A DNA stretch of 35,937 bases from a virus, in IMG/VR virus record IMGVR_UViG_3300032731_000065, positions 1 through 35,937 of that record. The stretch is one strand, 5' to 3'. Below, in pieces: positions 6,252 to 14,188 of the stretch. Numbering within the stretch: position 1 is the first letter of the stretch; every line of letters starts with the position of its first letter. Both the position numbers and the translations under genes were made by a program. The notes under the pieces were generated by a model. That model was not told the origin of the DNA. It made no database searches and worked only from the letters and a program-made list of their open reading frames with translations.

Positions 6252-8738
6252 TTAGTAAACTGTATTAGCTGCTGTAACTGTACCTGCTCCTCCATCTACT
6301 ATTGCTGCATCTGTAGCTGTTCCTGCAATTCTTGTTCTGTTAGCTCCTGCTACAACAGTTATAGTTGCTCCTCCTCCTCCTGCTCTAGCACCTACTTTAC
6401 ATCCAACATAAGAATTATCATTCCCTGTATCATTAACATCTCCTACAATATCACAATTGCTAAACTGATTTTGATTACCCCCTGAACTAATTGTTACATT
6501 ATTTCCAAAAGCTACATTGCTTATACAATGATTATCTCCTGCCACAGTAACAGCTTCTGCCACTACTCCATTACTTATTTTTAATCTTAAACAACCAGCA
6601 TCAGATAAATCTAGCTTATCACACTCAAAATTAGTTATTGTTATATCGTCCATCCCTACTAAATCTAAATCATTTATATCATATAAATTAGACAAAACTG
6701 TCCCCGCAGATCCTACTTCGATATCTGTTGTTTTAGAGGCTGGGTTTCCATGTATATTATTAACCAATCCTGTCAATTGCAATATCATTGTAGACGTAGA
6801 CGTTACACTTATATTATCAAATATTGTTTCTCCTGCTCCAAAACAATTTATTACTTCTTGCACTGCACTATCCCATGTTCCCAATATAGTAAGATTACTA
6901 TAAGTAGTAGCCGAAGCCGTTGCTTGATAAATTGCCTCCTCACAATCTGTTCCTCCTCCATTAAACTCTATATTTTGTATAAAACTTCCATCTTTAGGAT
7001 CAATTATTCCTCCTCTAACAGTATTAGGACAATCTATAATCATATTTCTAAGTCTCATCACACATCCTGCCGCAAGAGCTGTAACAGTTGCTGTTGAATT
7101 ATTATCAAAATATATTCCATCTATATCAAGGATTGAAGCTGCTTGTGCAGCTGAATTAAATAGCTCATCTCCACTTGAAGTTTGAGTATAATCTATCTCT
7201 CCTTCACCTCTTATATATACATTTCTTGTTCCAGCATAAGTAAACTGATAAGTCACCATTGTAAGAACCACTGTTTTTTCTATAAATATGTATAAATCAG
7301 ACGCTGGTAAAGCAATATCTCCTGACTCTGTGACACTTCCTGATATAAGTATTCTAGTTTTACCATCAGCTACAGCTGCTCCTAGTGTTGTATAATCTGC
7401 TCCTGATGGCGCTACTTCTGCATCAAACTGTGAAGCTCCTCCTCCTCCTGCTGCTGCCCAACTTAACACCCCATTACCTGCTGCATCTGTTAACACTTCT
7501 CCTGCTCCTGCTACTGCTAATGGTAATGTCATTGCATAAGTTCCTGATGTCGCTCCTGCCTGTATTGTTACATTATTAGCATTTGAAGCATTCTTCATTA
7601 TTATCCCTCCTGCTGCTGTACTAGCTGTACCTAAGGTTAATGAACTAGCTGATCCAAATACACCAGTCGTTGCTCCTGTTAAGGCTCCTGAAGTAAATGA
7701 AGCTGTGCCATCTGTTACTGTCCCCCCTGATATTGTTCCTGTTGTTGTTATATTAGAAGCTCCATTATCTATAGCTCCAAATGTTGTTGTAATTGATCCA
7801 GAGGCTAAAACTCCCACTGTTGTTAAAGCCGAAACAGTCGAAGCTGCATCTAATACTGCATTCCCATTCCACTGTAAAACTCCTGCTAAACTATATGCCT
7901 TATTAGTAGTTGTTCCTGGGGCTTGATCTGCATCATTTATTCTCATACTGAACCTTGTCCCATCTAAATCTAATGCTAAATGATCTTGTGAAGAGGTTCC
8001 TGTGTCTACCTTTATAACTGTAGAAGCTGAGCCTTGAGTAGCAGTTAAAAGGAACAATGCTACTCCATTAGTTGCTGCAGCTACATTATTATTACCTTGT
8101 ACTTGCAACCCTGTACCATCAATTCCAAACTGATTAATAAACAGTCCTTGTCCTCCTATGTTTGCTGGGGTTACTGTTAGTTCACTGTTTTGTAAATATA
8201 TCCCAGTATTAGCCCCTGCTCCTGCATTTACTTCATTCGTTATACTAATAGATCTATAATCATTAGCTGAGTTTGTATTAAAATTATCTCCTGCTTCAAC
8301 CCCTATAGTTGTTCCTGTTGCTTGAGTAGCTCCTCCGTAATCTGCAACTGTTACTAAAGATCCTGTAGTAACTGTTGTTACAAACGTTCCTCCTGATATC
8401 GCTCCTGTTGTTGTTATAGCTCCTGATCCTACGTCTATTGAAGTAAATCCACTAGTTATTGATCCCGTATCTAAAGCTCCTACTGTTAATATACTCGCAC
8501 TACCAGCTAAAGGTGACTTCTCACTCTCTAACTCATCTATTGCTGCTTGTACATCTGTTGCTGCTATAGCTCCTGCTGGCGTGTTAGGTATAACCCCTGC
8601 ATCTAATCCTTTACCAAAATTGGCAAATGTTATCTTCTGACTAGCGGCTGACCCTCCTGGATCATCCACTATATAAGCTATATCTGTACCTATTGGAGCT
8701 GTATTTGCAGCCAAGGCGGTTAATTTTGCATCTGCCAT
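6252..8738 (-). CDS. Tailspike / tail fibre with C-terminal right-handed beta-helix
   Basis: 828 aa. The N-terminus (MADAKLTALAANTAPIGTD, IAYIVDDPGGS) is the standard opening of phage fibre and spike proteins. The first half is a low-complexity Thr/Ala/Gly shaft with repeated 'LTTVGVLASGSITT' type strands. From about residue 415 the sequence changes to short, regularly spaced hydrophobic turns (LYIFIEKTVVL, VYIRGEGEIDY, LDIDGIYFDNN, MRLRNMIIDC, NQFSNCDIVGD, NSYVGCKVG). This is characteristic of a parallel beta-helix of the pectate-lyase-like class used by tailspikes to bind or cut polysaccharide. No catalytic residues can be assigned by eye. It is the largest gene of the genome. Confidence 0.8.
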   Translation of the reverse strand: MADAKLTALAANTAPIGTDIAYIVDDPGGSAASQKITFANFGKGLDAGVIPNTPAGAIAATDVQAAIDELESEKSPLAGSASILTVGALDTGSITSGFTSIDVGSGAITTTGAISGGTFVTTVTTGSLVTVADYGGATQATGTTIGVEAGDNFNTNSANDYRSISITNEVNAGAGANTGIYLQNSELTVTPANIGGQGLFINQFGIDGTGLQVQGNNNVAAATNGVALFLLTATQGSASTVIKVDTGTSSQDHLALDLDGTRFSMRINDADQAPGTTTNKAYSLAGVLQWNGNAVLDAASTVSALTTVGVLASGSITTTFGAIDNGASNITTTGTISGGTVTDGTASFTSGALTGATTGVFGSASSLTLGTASTAAGGIIMKNASNANNVTIQAGATSGTYAMTLPLAVAGAGEVLTDAAGNGVLSWAAAGGGGASQFDAEVAPSGADYTTLGAAVADGKTRILISGSVTESGDIALPASDLYIFIEKTVVLTMVTYQFTYAGTRNVYIRGEGEIDYTQTSSGDELFNSAAQAASILDIDGIYFDNNSTATVTALAAGCVMRLRNMIIDCPNTVRGGIIDPKDGSFIQNIEFNGGGTDCEEAIYQATASATTYSNLTILGTWDSAVQEVINCFGAGETIFDNISVTSTSTMILQLTGLVNNIHGNPASKTTDIEVGSAGTVLSNLYDINDLDLVGMDDITITNFECDKLDLSDAGCLRLKISNGVVAEAVTVAGDNHCISNVAFGNNVTISSGGNQNQFSNCDIVGDVNDTGNDNSYVGCKVGARAGGGGATITVVAGANRTRIAGTATDAAIVDGGAGTVTAANTVY

Positions 8739-8756
8739 GATTTTAAAGTTAAATAA

Positions 8757-8930
8757 TTATGCTTCTAATAATAATAAATCTCCTGATTCTAGTAATAAGT
8801 TATCTCCTGTTTCTAGCAATAAATTATCTACTGCTGGTGCTCCTCCTGCTGCTGGTACAAAAAATATCTGTACTTCTCTGTCAGAAGGTTCTCTTAGTTT
8901 AAATCTATTATAAGATACTCTTGATTTCAT
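8757..8930 (-). CDS. Small protein with LLLE tandem repeats, 57 aa
   Basis: ATG at 8930 (MKSRVSYNRFKLREPSDREV), stop at 8757. The last 22 residues are three near-repeats of the type NLLLE(T/S)GD. Such LLLE-x-GD tails occur in short phage virion proteins. The gene starts 1 nt after the stop of the 111-aa gene and ends 18 nt before the tailspike start, so it fits the operon perfectly. Short length lowers certainty; function unknown. Confidence 0.6.
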   Translation of the reverse strand: MKSRVSYNRFKLREPSDREVQIFFVPAAGGAPAVDNLLLETGDNLLLESGDLLLLEA

Positions 8931-8931
8931 A

Positions 8932-9267
8932 TTATACTGTGTTAGTTCTTCCTACCTGAATTCTTACTGTAGCATCTGATCCTCCAGTTCGTATCATTTG
9001 AAGTTTATCAAGTGATATACCTCTAAGGCTCAACGCTTTAGTGTCATAAGTTTGTCCTGCAATTAATCCGTTAGCTGCTGTAGGCGTGTTCCCATCATAT
9101 AAGATAGTCACATCCTCGGCTGTTACTTGTAAATCAATTGCATTCAAATCTAACGGCAAAGAAACCGTCTCACTAGCAGCTGTTGAAATAGCTGTGTTTA
9201 AAGACAAGGCTGTAGTACTGACTGTTAGAACTGATGCTGCTGCATTTGGTAATTTGTATGTCTGCAT
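8932..9267 (-). CDS. Small tail-associated beta protein, KLPNA family copy 2
   Basis: 111 aa (MQTYKLPNAAASVLTVSTTA...). It is a clear paralogue of the 108-aa product at 5621-5947, sharing the KLPNA start, GNTPT centre and GSDATV-x-x-QVG ending. There is no transmembrane or enzymatic motif. Location after the HNH cassette and before the tailspike suggests a structural role at the tail. Duplication followed by divergence may serve two interfaces, but that is inference. Confidence 0.8.
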   Translation of the reverse strand: MQTYKLPNAAASVLTVSTTALSLNTAISTAASETVSLPLDLNAIDLQVTAEDVTILYDGNTPTAANGLIAGQTYDTKALSLRGISLDKLQMIRTGGSDATVRIQVGRTNTV

Positions 9268-9309
9268 TGTGAAATGTTAATTAATAATTTGTTTAAAAGT
9301 GTCTTAGTT

Positions 9310-9338
9310 GGGGGAAGGGTGCACGACGCCCCTCCCCC
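9310..9338. other. GC-rich hairpin between HNH gene and tail genes
   Basis: A 12-bp stem (5' arm 9310-9321 GGGGGAAGGGTG, 3' arm 9327-9338) with one mismatch and a 5-nt loop. It is the most GC-rich short segment in an AT-rich genome and lies 4 nt beyond the HNH stop on the minus strand. No U-tract follows immediately, so it may act as a pause or 3'-end stabiliser rather than a classical terminator. Confidence 0.7.
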
Positions 9339-9341
9339 CGC

Positions 9342-9977
9342 TTATGAACTTAATTTAATCTTGTTATTTTTTGTCATATTTTCTTTTGCTGTTATTACTT
9401 GTAAATTATTGTGAGTATGTAAACCTGTTATATTTTCTCCTTTTAACGGTATAATATGATCTACATGATATTTTTCGTTCATTATCCTCCCTAGATGTTC
9501 TGACATAAAGTAAAATACTTTTATTATGTCCTCTATCGCCCATTTTGGTGTCCTTTGCTGCTTACCTGCTTGTCTCTTCCTTGTATTAGCTAACACCTTA
9601 TATCTGTTCTCTTTCTTCCATTGTCTGCTTCTTTCATTAACATGCTCTTTATTCTCTTCTCTCCACTCTTTATGCTTTTCATTTATATCTTCACGATTCT
9701 CTTCTCTCCATATTGCCCTAAATGTTTTTACTTTATCAGGGTTCTCTTTGCGATACTTTTTTACAGCTGCTTTTACTTTCTCTGTGTTTTTCTGATAATA
9801 ATCAGCGTGGCTTTTTATACTATACTCTTTTAATCGTTCCTTATTCTTTATCCTGTACTCCTTCATATACTTCTTCTGACACTGTATACACTCATTCTTT
9901 GCTTTTCCGTTCTTCTTGTAGAAGGAAGCTATCATCCTTCGCTTCTTACATACGTAACATACTTTAGTTTTTTTCAT
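9342..9977 (-). CDS. HNH endonuclease (free-standing, homing-type)
   Basis: 211 aa. A zinc-ribbon-like N-terminus (C7-x2-C10 and C30-x2-C33) and a long basic helical linker (about 35-145) with repeated EEN/KEN motifs precede the HNH core. The core has H171-V-D-H174, H187, N190/N191 and N200 in YHVDHIIPLKG and NNLQVITAKEN. It should cut double-stranded DNA with a metal-bound ββα fold. The cassette splits coat from tail genes, has its own promoter-like sequence (10002-10030) and is bracketed by two hairpins. This is typical of a selfish or packaging-related HNH insertion. The catalytic residues are intact. Confidence 0.85.
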   Translation of the reverse strand: MKKTKVCYVCKKRRMIASFYKKNGKAKNECIQCQKKYMKEYRIKNKERLKEYSIKSHADYYQKNTEKVKAAVKKYRKENPDKVKTFRAIWREENREDINEKHKEWREENKEHVNERSRQWKKENRYKVLANTRKRQAGKQQRTPKWAIEDIIKVFYFMSEHLGRIMNEKYHVDHIIPLKGENITGLHTHNNLQVITAKENMTKNNKIKLSS

Positions 9978-9985
9978 AGTTTTTT

Positions 9986-10023
9986 AGATTAATGGAGGAT
10001 GAGGATACACCCTCCACTAATCT
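9986..10023. other. Hairpin upstream of HNH gene
   Basis: Inverted repeat 9986-9998 (AGATTAATGGAGG) against 10011-10023, 13 bp with one mismatch and a 12-nt loop. It lies between the coat stop (10039) and the HNH ATG (9977) and overlaps the promoter-like element at 10002-10030. It could attenuate coat transcripts or hide the HNH start in long transcripts. Confidence 0.7.
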
Positions 10024-10030
10024 TTGTCAA
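10002..10030 (-). promoter_or_regulatory. Candidate sigma70 promoter for HNH and tail genes
   Basis: On the minus strand: TTGACA (10030-10025), a spacer of exactly 17 nt, then TATCCT (10007-10002). The -35 is perfect; the -10 matches four of six. It has the same geometry as the stronger promoters of this genome and sits 25 nt upstream of the HNH ATG. Confidence 0.45.
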
Positions 10031-10038
10031 GCCTTTAT

Positions 10039-11220
10039 TTAAGCCGCAATATTTATCTCCACCATACGCTGAGCCCCCTCTACAAAAGTTTTGACTCCGT
10101 ATAAACTATGTACTAATACATCATCTCCAAGCTTCAATGAAGCTCTTCGAGAATCTACTGTAGGTTCTTTTTGGATAACTAAATCAATTGATCCCATTCT
10201 TCCTGCAACTGAATAAACAGTTTGTGTTGCAAATGCGTCTGTAGTATCAGTAAGAGTTTCTGATAAAGTCATTCTTCCTGCTGCTACTAGATCAAGTGTT
10301 GTTGTACCGTCAGTTGCTACTACTTTATCGTTTCTAAGTTTAGCAATGTTAGCTGCTGATAATGCAATATAATCAGTTCCCGCTGTTCCTGTCCCCATAA
10401 TACAAGCTAGAAGATTATCTACTGAAGCTGCTGCAGTACCTCCAATGTTAATTGATCCTGCTCCTGATGGAGTAGCGTTGAATGTGAAAGTAATCCCGTT
10501 GATTACAACTGTGTCTGATTCTGTAGGATTAGTTGCTAATCCTAGAGATACTGAACTTCTTAGGTTGTTTGACATGAATACTTTAAATCCAAGCCAGTCT
10601 CCTAAGAATCCGTTTCGTAAAGATAGGTCTGCTACGTTGAATCCATTAGCTATTTGTGATTGCATAATCACATTAGCCATTTTAGGATCAATTACACAGA
10701 ACCAGTCTCTATCCATTTCTACGTTATTTGACCCTAGTTCAGCATAAGCTGATCCAAAAGTGTTGATAGCGTTAGAAGATGAAAGTGAAATAGGATTTCC
10801 TGATGTTCCCCCAATATCTCCGTCGTCTATATCTAGAGCTGCATTAGTTACTTGTGCAAGTACTGTTGCGTCAATTTCTCTTGCAAGAAGATGAGCTGCT
10901 CTTGATGATAGTTCTAGCGGAGTATTGTATTTGTTTTGAATCTTATCTACATCATCAATGTAATAAGGTATTACTTTAGATTGGTCGATATCCAGAGATT
11001 CGTCTGTTGTTGCGATATCTTGAGCTGTTACTGCCGTCCCTTTTGTGTAATCAGTAGGGTAAGCATCTGAGATATACGGTCGGTGTACTACATCTCCGAA
11101 TGTCATCATTGCTTGTTCCTCTGTATTTGCGATAGCTCTAGATACTAGCTCTTTTCGTAAAAGTGCTTGTATTCTTCGGCTCCACATCTCGGGTGTGAAA
11201 TTTGTTAAATCGTTAGCCAT
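10039..11220 (-). CDS. Major capsid protein (HK97 fold) with inserted beta domain
   Basis: 393 aa. The N-terminal half (MANDLTNFTPEMWSRRIQAL, VVHRPYISDAYPTDY, KVIPYYIDDVDKIQ) and the stretch WFCVIDPKMANVIMQSQI...LGDWLGFKVFMSNNL are typical of P22/HK97-fold coat proteins. Residues about 225-333 interrupt this with a Thr/Gly-rich module (INGITFTFNATPSGAGSI, IGGTAAASVDNL). The coat resumes at YSVAGRMGSIDLVIQKEP and ends with a VHSLYGVKTF region that is usual for the P domain. The module probably forms a surface-exposed insertion. The gene follows the scaffold gene by 5 nt, the normal order. This identification is strong. Confidence 0.9.
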   Translation of the reverse strand: MANDLTNFTPEMWSRRIQALLRKELVSRAIANTEEQAMMTFGDVVHRPYISDAYPTDYTKGTAVTAQDIATTDESLDIDQSKVIPYYIDDVDKIQNKYNTPLELSSRAAHLLAREIDATVLAQVTNAALDIDDGDIGGTSGNPISLSSSNAINTFGSAYAELGSNNVEMDRDWFCVIDPKMANVIMQSQIANGFNVADLSLRNGFLGDWLGFKVFMSNNLRSSVSLGLATNPTESDTVVINGITFTFNATPSGAGSINIGGTAAASVDNLLACIMGTGTAGTDYIALSAANIAKLRNDKVVATDGTTTLDLVAAGRMTLSETLTDTTDAFATQTVYSVAGRMGSIDLVIQKEPTVDSRRASLKLGDDVLVHSLYGVKTFVEGAQRMVEINIAA

Positions 11221-11225
11221 GTTGT

Positions 11226-11933
11226 TTAATTGTTAGGTTTATAAACTTTTGGCCCTGACTGTTGCGCGTTACACCATTTAATATAGTCGTCGTCATTTAA
11301 TGACATAGGGTCTATGTTTTTGTTTTTCATGGTTATAGGCGCCCCGGTAGGGCTTAGTGCCATACGTCCTAACTGTCGTCCTCTTTTTTCTGCTTCTATC
11401 GTTTCTTCAGAGAGACCTATTAATCGTATAGCCATTGAAAGTGCTTTTGCTTGGTCAAGTCCATCTTGTCTTAAATTCTTGAACTCTTGCTTTAGCATTG
11501 CTGCTTGTTCTGAACTTAAAGATAAACTTTGAACATGCGATCGTAAGCTTTCAAACTGTTGCTCTTGTTTCAGCCTTTTAACAGCTTTGTCCACAATGGC
11601 ACCTTCGTCAAATCGTGGAGGCTCACTTGGAGCTTTTATCTTGTCTACCAAAGATTCTTGAATGTACTTAGGGTAGTCAGATAAGGATTTTTCACCAGCG
11701 TTAATCTTTTTCAAAGCAGACTTAATCTGTCCTTCTTTAGTTTGTTCTCTGGCTTCTGCCTTTTTTGGCACTTCAGTCTTAGATTCCTCCAAGAAATCTA
11801 GATCCGTTTCTTCTTGTTGTTCACTTTCAACTTGCTTAGAGTCGTCAGTGTCATCAGAAACTGCTTCATCAGACTCAACTTCGATATCGTCAAGCATTAG
11901 ATCATCGTCGCTGTTTTGAGTATAGTCAGTCAT
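11226..11933 (-). CDS. Scaffold-like capsid assembly protein
   Basis: 235 aa. The N-terminal 60 residues are very acidic (DDDLMLDDIEVESDEA, EQQEETDLDFLEES). The middle is helical and charged (VDKAVKRLKQEQQFESLRS, LKQEFKNLRQDGLDQ), and the C-terminus carries basic residues and ends GPKVYKPNN. Acidic disordered head, coiled middle and position directly before the coat gene are the hallmarks of procapsid scaffolding proteins. No protease motif is visible, so scaffold removal by exit or by another protease is open. Confidence 0.75.
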   Translation of the reverse strand: MTDYTQNSDDDLMLDDIEVESDEAVSDDTDDSKQVESEQQEETDLDFLEESKTEVPKKAEAREQTKEGQIKSALKKINAGEKSLSDYPKYIQESLVDKIKAPSEPPRFDEGAIVDKAVKRLKQEQQFESLRSHVQSLSLSSEQAAMLKQEFKNLRQDGLDQAKALSMAIRLIGLSEETIEAEKRGRQLGRMALSPTGAPITMKNKNIDPMSLNDDDYIKWCNAQQSGPKVYKPNN

Positions 11934-11975
11934 AGTAAGAAATTAAATAATATAAAATTGGAAACATAATCTGTC

Positions 11976-12029
11976 TCCACTTAGAGAATAAAAACTAAGG
12001 CGTGAGCAAGTAATTACTCTCTAAGGGGA
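11976..12029. other. Long-loop inverted repeat in the scaffold leader
   Basis: 11976-11987 (TCCACTTAGAGA) pairs with 12018-12029 over 12 positions with one mismatch, loop about 30 nt. The rest of 11934-12066 contains no credible gene. It may be a processing or regulatory element in the leader of the scaffold-coat message. Confidence 0.45.
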
Positions 12030-12066
12030 AACAATTATGTGTTAGTACGGTGTTGTAAAAGGTCTT

Positions 12067-12378
12067 CTAGAAGTTAGGAACCATTTCTTTTATATCTTTT
12101 TGTCTTTCTACTGATAATAATTTTAGTCTATGTTGTGCTTCACACTCTTGGAAAAAACTTCCTACTGATCTTAATCCTACTTTGAATATCTTTAACTCTT
12201 CACTACTGAAATTGTTATACTCACACGCTCTTAGTAATAATCCTCCTTCTATATCTGCGAATATTTCACGATTATTCTTCCACAACAACGCTGCTTTCGC
12301 TTCTCCTGCTTTCCCAAGCACTTCTTCTCCTACTGTCTCTCCTCCTCGCCTACGTTGTAATATTTTTTTTATATCCAT
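12067..12378 (-). CDS. Hypothetical protein between portal and scaffold, 103 aa
   Basis: A basic start (MDIKKILQRRRGGET) is followed by a helical body (GKAGEAKAALLWKNNREIF, LLLRACEYNNFSSEEL, FFQECEAQHRLKLLSVERQ). No membrane span or known motif is present. Its place between portal and scaffold genes suggests a capsid assembly or portal-associated accessory role. The ATG at 12378 lies 22 nt after the portal stop. Confidence 0.7.
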   Translation of the reverse strand: MDIKKILQRRRGGETVGEEVLGKAGEAKAALLWKNNREIFADIEGGLLLRACEYNNFSSEELKIFKVGLRSVGSFFQECEAQHRLKLLSVERQKDIKEMVPNF

Positions 12379-12400
12379 TAACTATAGTATAATATGTTTA

Positions 12401-14170
12401 TTAAGCTATTGCTGCTAAATCAAAGGCGCCTCCTGCTCTTTGGGTTCTTAATGCATCAGTTGCTGTAGGCTGTTGACCTATCTGTTCCGTAGGTGCTTCC
12501 CCTCCTGCTCCTGCTTGAAACCCTATTTCTTCTAATGATACTTCATTATCATCTAATGCTGCTAACTGTTGTACTAATCTTAATTGCGCAGGTGAGCCAC
12601 GCGGTAAGAACTGTAATGTCCTGCTTATCTGTGCTTGTCTCATAAGATTACTTGGTATAGCTCCACTTCGAGAGTTTACTTTAACAAAGTAATTCCGTTT
12701 CTTTATCTCGTCAGCTACCATTCCTAATGTTATATCATCCATTCGCATCTCTTGCCCGTCTACTGTTATCTTTGTTGTAAGATTTAAAGGTGTCTTATTG
12801 TTCTTGCTTATAAACTTACTTATGAAATCTAATGTTAATGTATACACAAACTTAAACTCACTAGCGTTCTGTTCAAGTATCTGTTTAACAAATAGATCTG
12901 AATTCTCTTCTTCTGCAATTATCTGTGTTGCTGTCCGTGCAGCTCCTCTGTCTACATCATCAAGATTAATCCCTAACCGTTTAATCTCTCTGTCAAACAT
13001 GTTGAACAGTCTTTCCCATTCTTGTGTCAATGCATCACTACTCAACGTTTCAATTCTAGTTTGACCTCCCGCAGGGTCAGCATTTCCATACTCGTTGATA
13101 ATAAAACCTTTACGGCCTGAGGCTCTGGCTTCTTCGGCTGACAGTATCTTGTTAAAGAACTTGGCGCTTTCACCCTGCGGAATGTTCATAATACGTATTG
13201 GATCGACATTATCCATAGCGTAGTTGGTAGCCTTATTCGAAAGCTGCCTTGTTACAATTGCAAGCTTGTATAATATATGACCCAATCCATAGTTGTAGAA
13301 CCCCTCACTTGCTGGGAACCCCATGAAATGTATGAAAGGGATATACGGCTCCCCTTTCATTACAAACGGATACTCTTTCCCCTCAAGATCTTCCAGTACT
13401 GTTAACGCACTTCCTGCAAATATTGTGTATCGTTCTTTACTTTTATTATAATAATGAGCTATTTCTATCTCTCTTTGAGAGTCTTGATTTAATTCTTGGT
13501 CTTCTGTCTCATCTAAATCTTCTAAATCAGCATCTGATCTAGGGATCTTCCCTGGTCCTCCTGTCTTTTCAAGTTCTGGATACAACTCAACTGCTTCGTC
13601 CCATGTGTATTTATAAACAGCTACTAACTCATCTACATCCTTTTCTCCTGAAGGTGTCCTCATACTTGTAGCATTAGGATCCACATACACATTCAATAAA
13701 GATGTGTTCTGAAACTTGATAGGGAACTCAGAGTCTTTGTTATCTGTTCCTACTCTTACAAACGAATCTCCGAATAATAAGAACCGGTAAAAGGCTCCAA
13801 ACTTATCTCTCAACACATTTGGGAACCCTGCTTCTGTTAACACTGTTTGCACTCCATCAGTAACAACTTTTTCTATGTCTTGGTCTGCTCCTGAACCGTG
13901 AAAAGTAGCATCTAAAGGTTTCATCTTTGATACTGTCTTATACACTGCTTGCCATAACAACTGTGACTCAAACCGTCTTGTTCCCGCTGGATTGCTAACT
14001 TCGAACCCTAACTCAAAGATTTCTTGTATTGCTTCCCACTCTGACTCTTTCTCGTCTCTTATTAACTCAGATTTCTTGATTAACTCTATAGCACTTTTAA
14101 CTGCAGGATTATCAATCCCTGATACTACATTATAATTTATCGGAGTCTTTAAATCTTGTTGATCTGCCAT
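12401..14170 (-). CDS. Portal protein (P22-like)
   Basis: 589 aa, in the usual range for podovirus portals. Typical features are the N-terminal helical region (AIELIKKSELIRDEKESEW), an SQLLWQAVYKTVSKMKPL stretch, FLLFGDSFVRVG, a VYVDPNATS motif and IPFIHFMGFPASEGFYNYGLG. A long central helical region follows (YKLAIVTRQLSNKATNYAMDNVDP, MFDREIKRLGI, RTATQIIAEEENSDLF) and the C-terminus is Gln/Gly-rich. The dodecameric ring would sit at the capsid vertex and bind the terminase during DNA packaging. It is encoded directly after the large terminase, 18 nt apart. Identification is confident at family level. Confidence 0.9.
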   Translation of the reverse strand: MADQQDLKTPINYNVVSGIDNPAVKSAIELIKKSELIRDEKESEWEAIQEIFELGFEVSNPAGTRRFESQLLWQAVYKTVSKMKPLDATFHGSGADQDIEKVVTDGVQTVLTEAGFPNVLRDKFGAFYRFLLFGDSFVRVGTDNKDSEFPIKFQNTSLLNVYVDPNATSMRTPSGEKDVDELVAVYKYTWDEAVELYPELEKTGGPGKIPRSDADLEDLDETEDQELNQDSQREIEIAHYYNKSKERYTIFAGSALTVLEDLEGKEYPFVMKGEPYIPFIHFMGFPASEGFYNYGLGHILYKLAIVTRQLSNKATNYAMDNVDPIRIMNIPQGESAKFFNKILSAEEARASGRKGFIINEYGNADPAGGQTRIETLSSDALTQEWERLFNMFDREIKRLGINLDDVDRGAARTATQIIAEEENSDLFVKQILEQNASEFKFVYTLTLDFISKFISKNNKTPLNLTTKITVDGQEMRMDDITLGMVADEIKKRNYFVKVNSRSGAIPSNLMRQAQISRTLQFLPRGSPAQLRLVQQLAALDDNEVSLEEIGFQAGAGGEAPTEQIGQQPTATDALRTQRAGGAFDLAAIA

Positions 14171-14188
14171 CTTTAGAAAGTTAACTTT

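Noticed and set aside
7385-7579. Open frame on the plus strand inside the tailspike gene (Leu-rich)
   Set aside because: Low-complexity mirror of the Thr/Ala/Gly-rich spike codons; no leader, and the minus-strand protein is clearly real.
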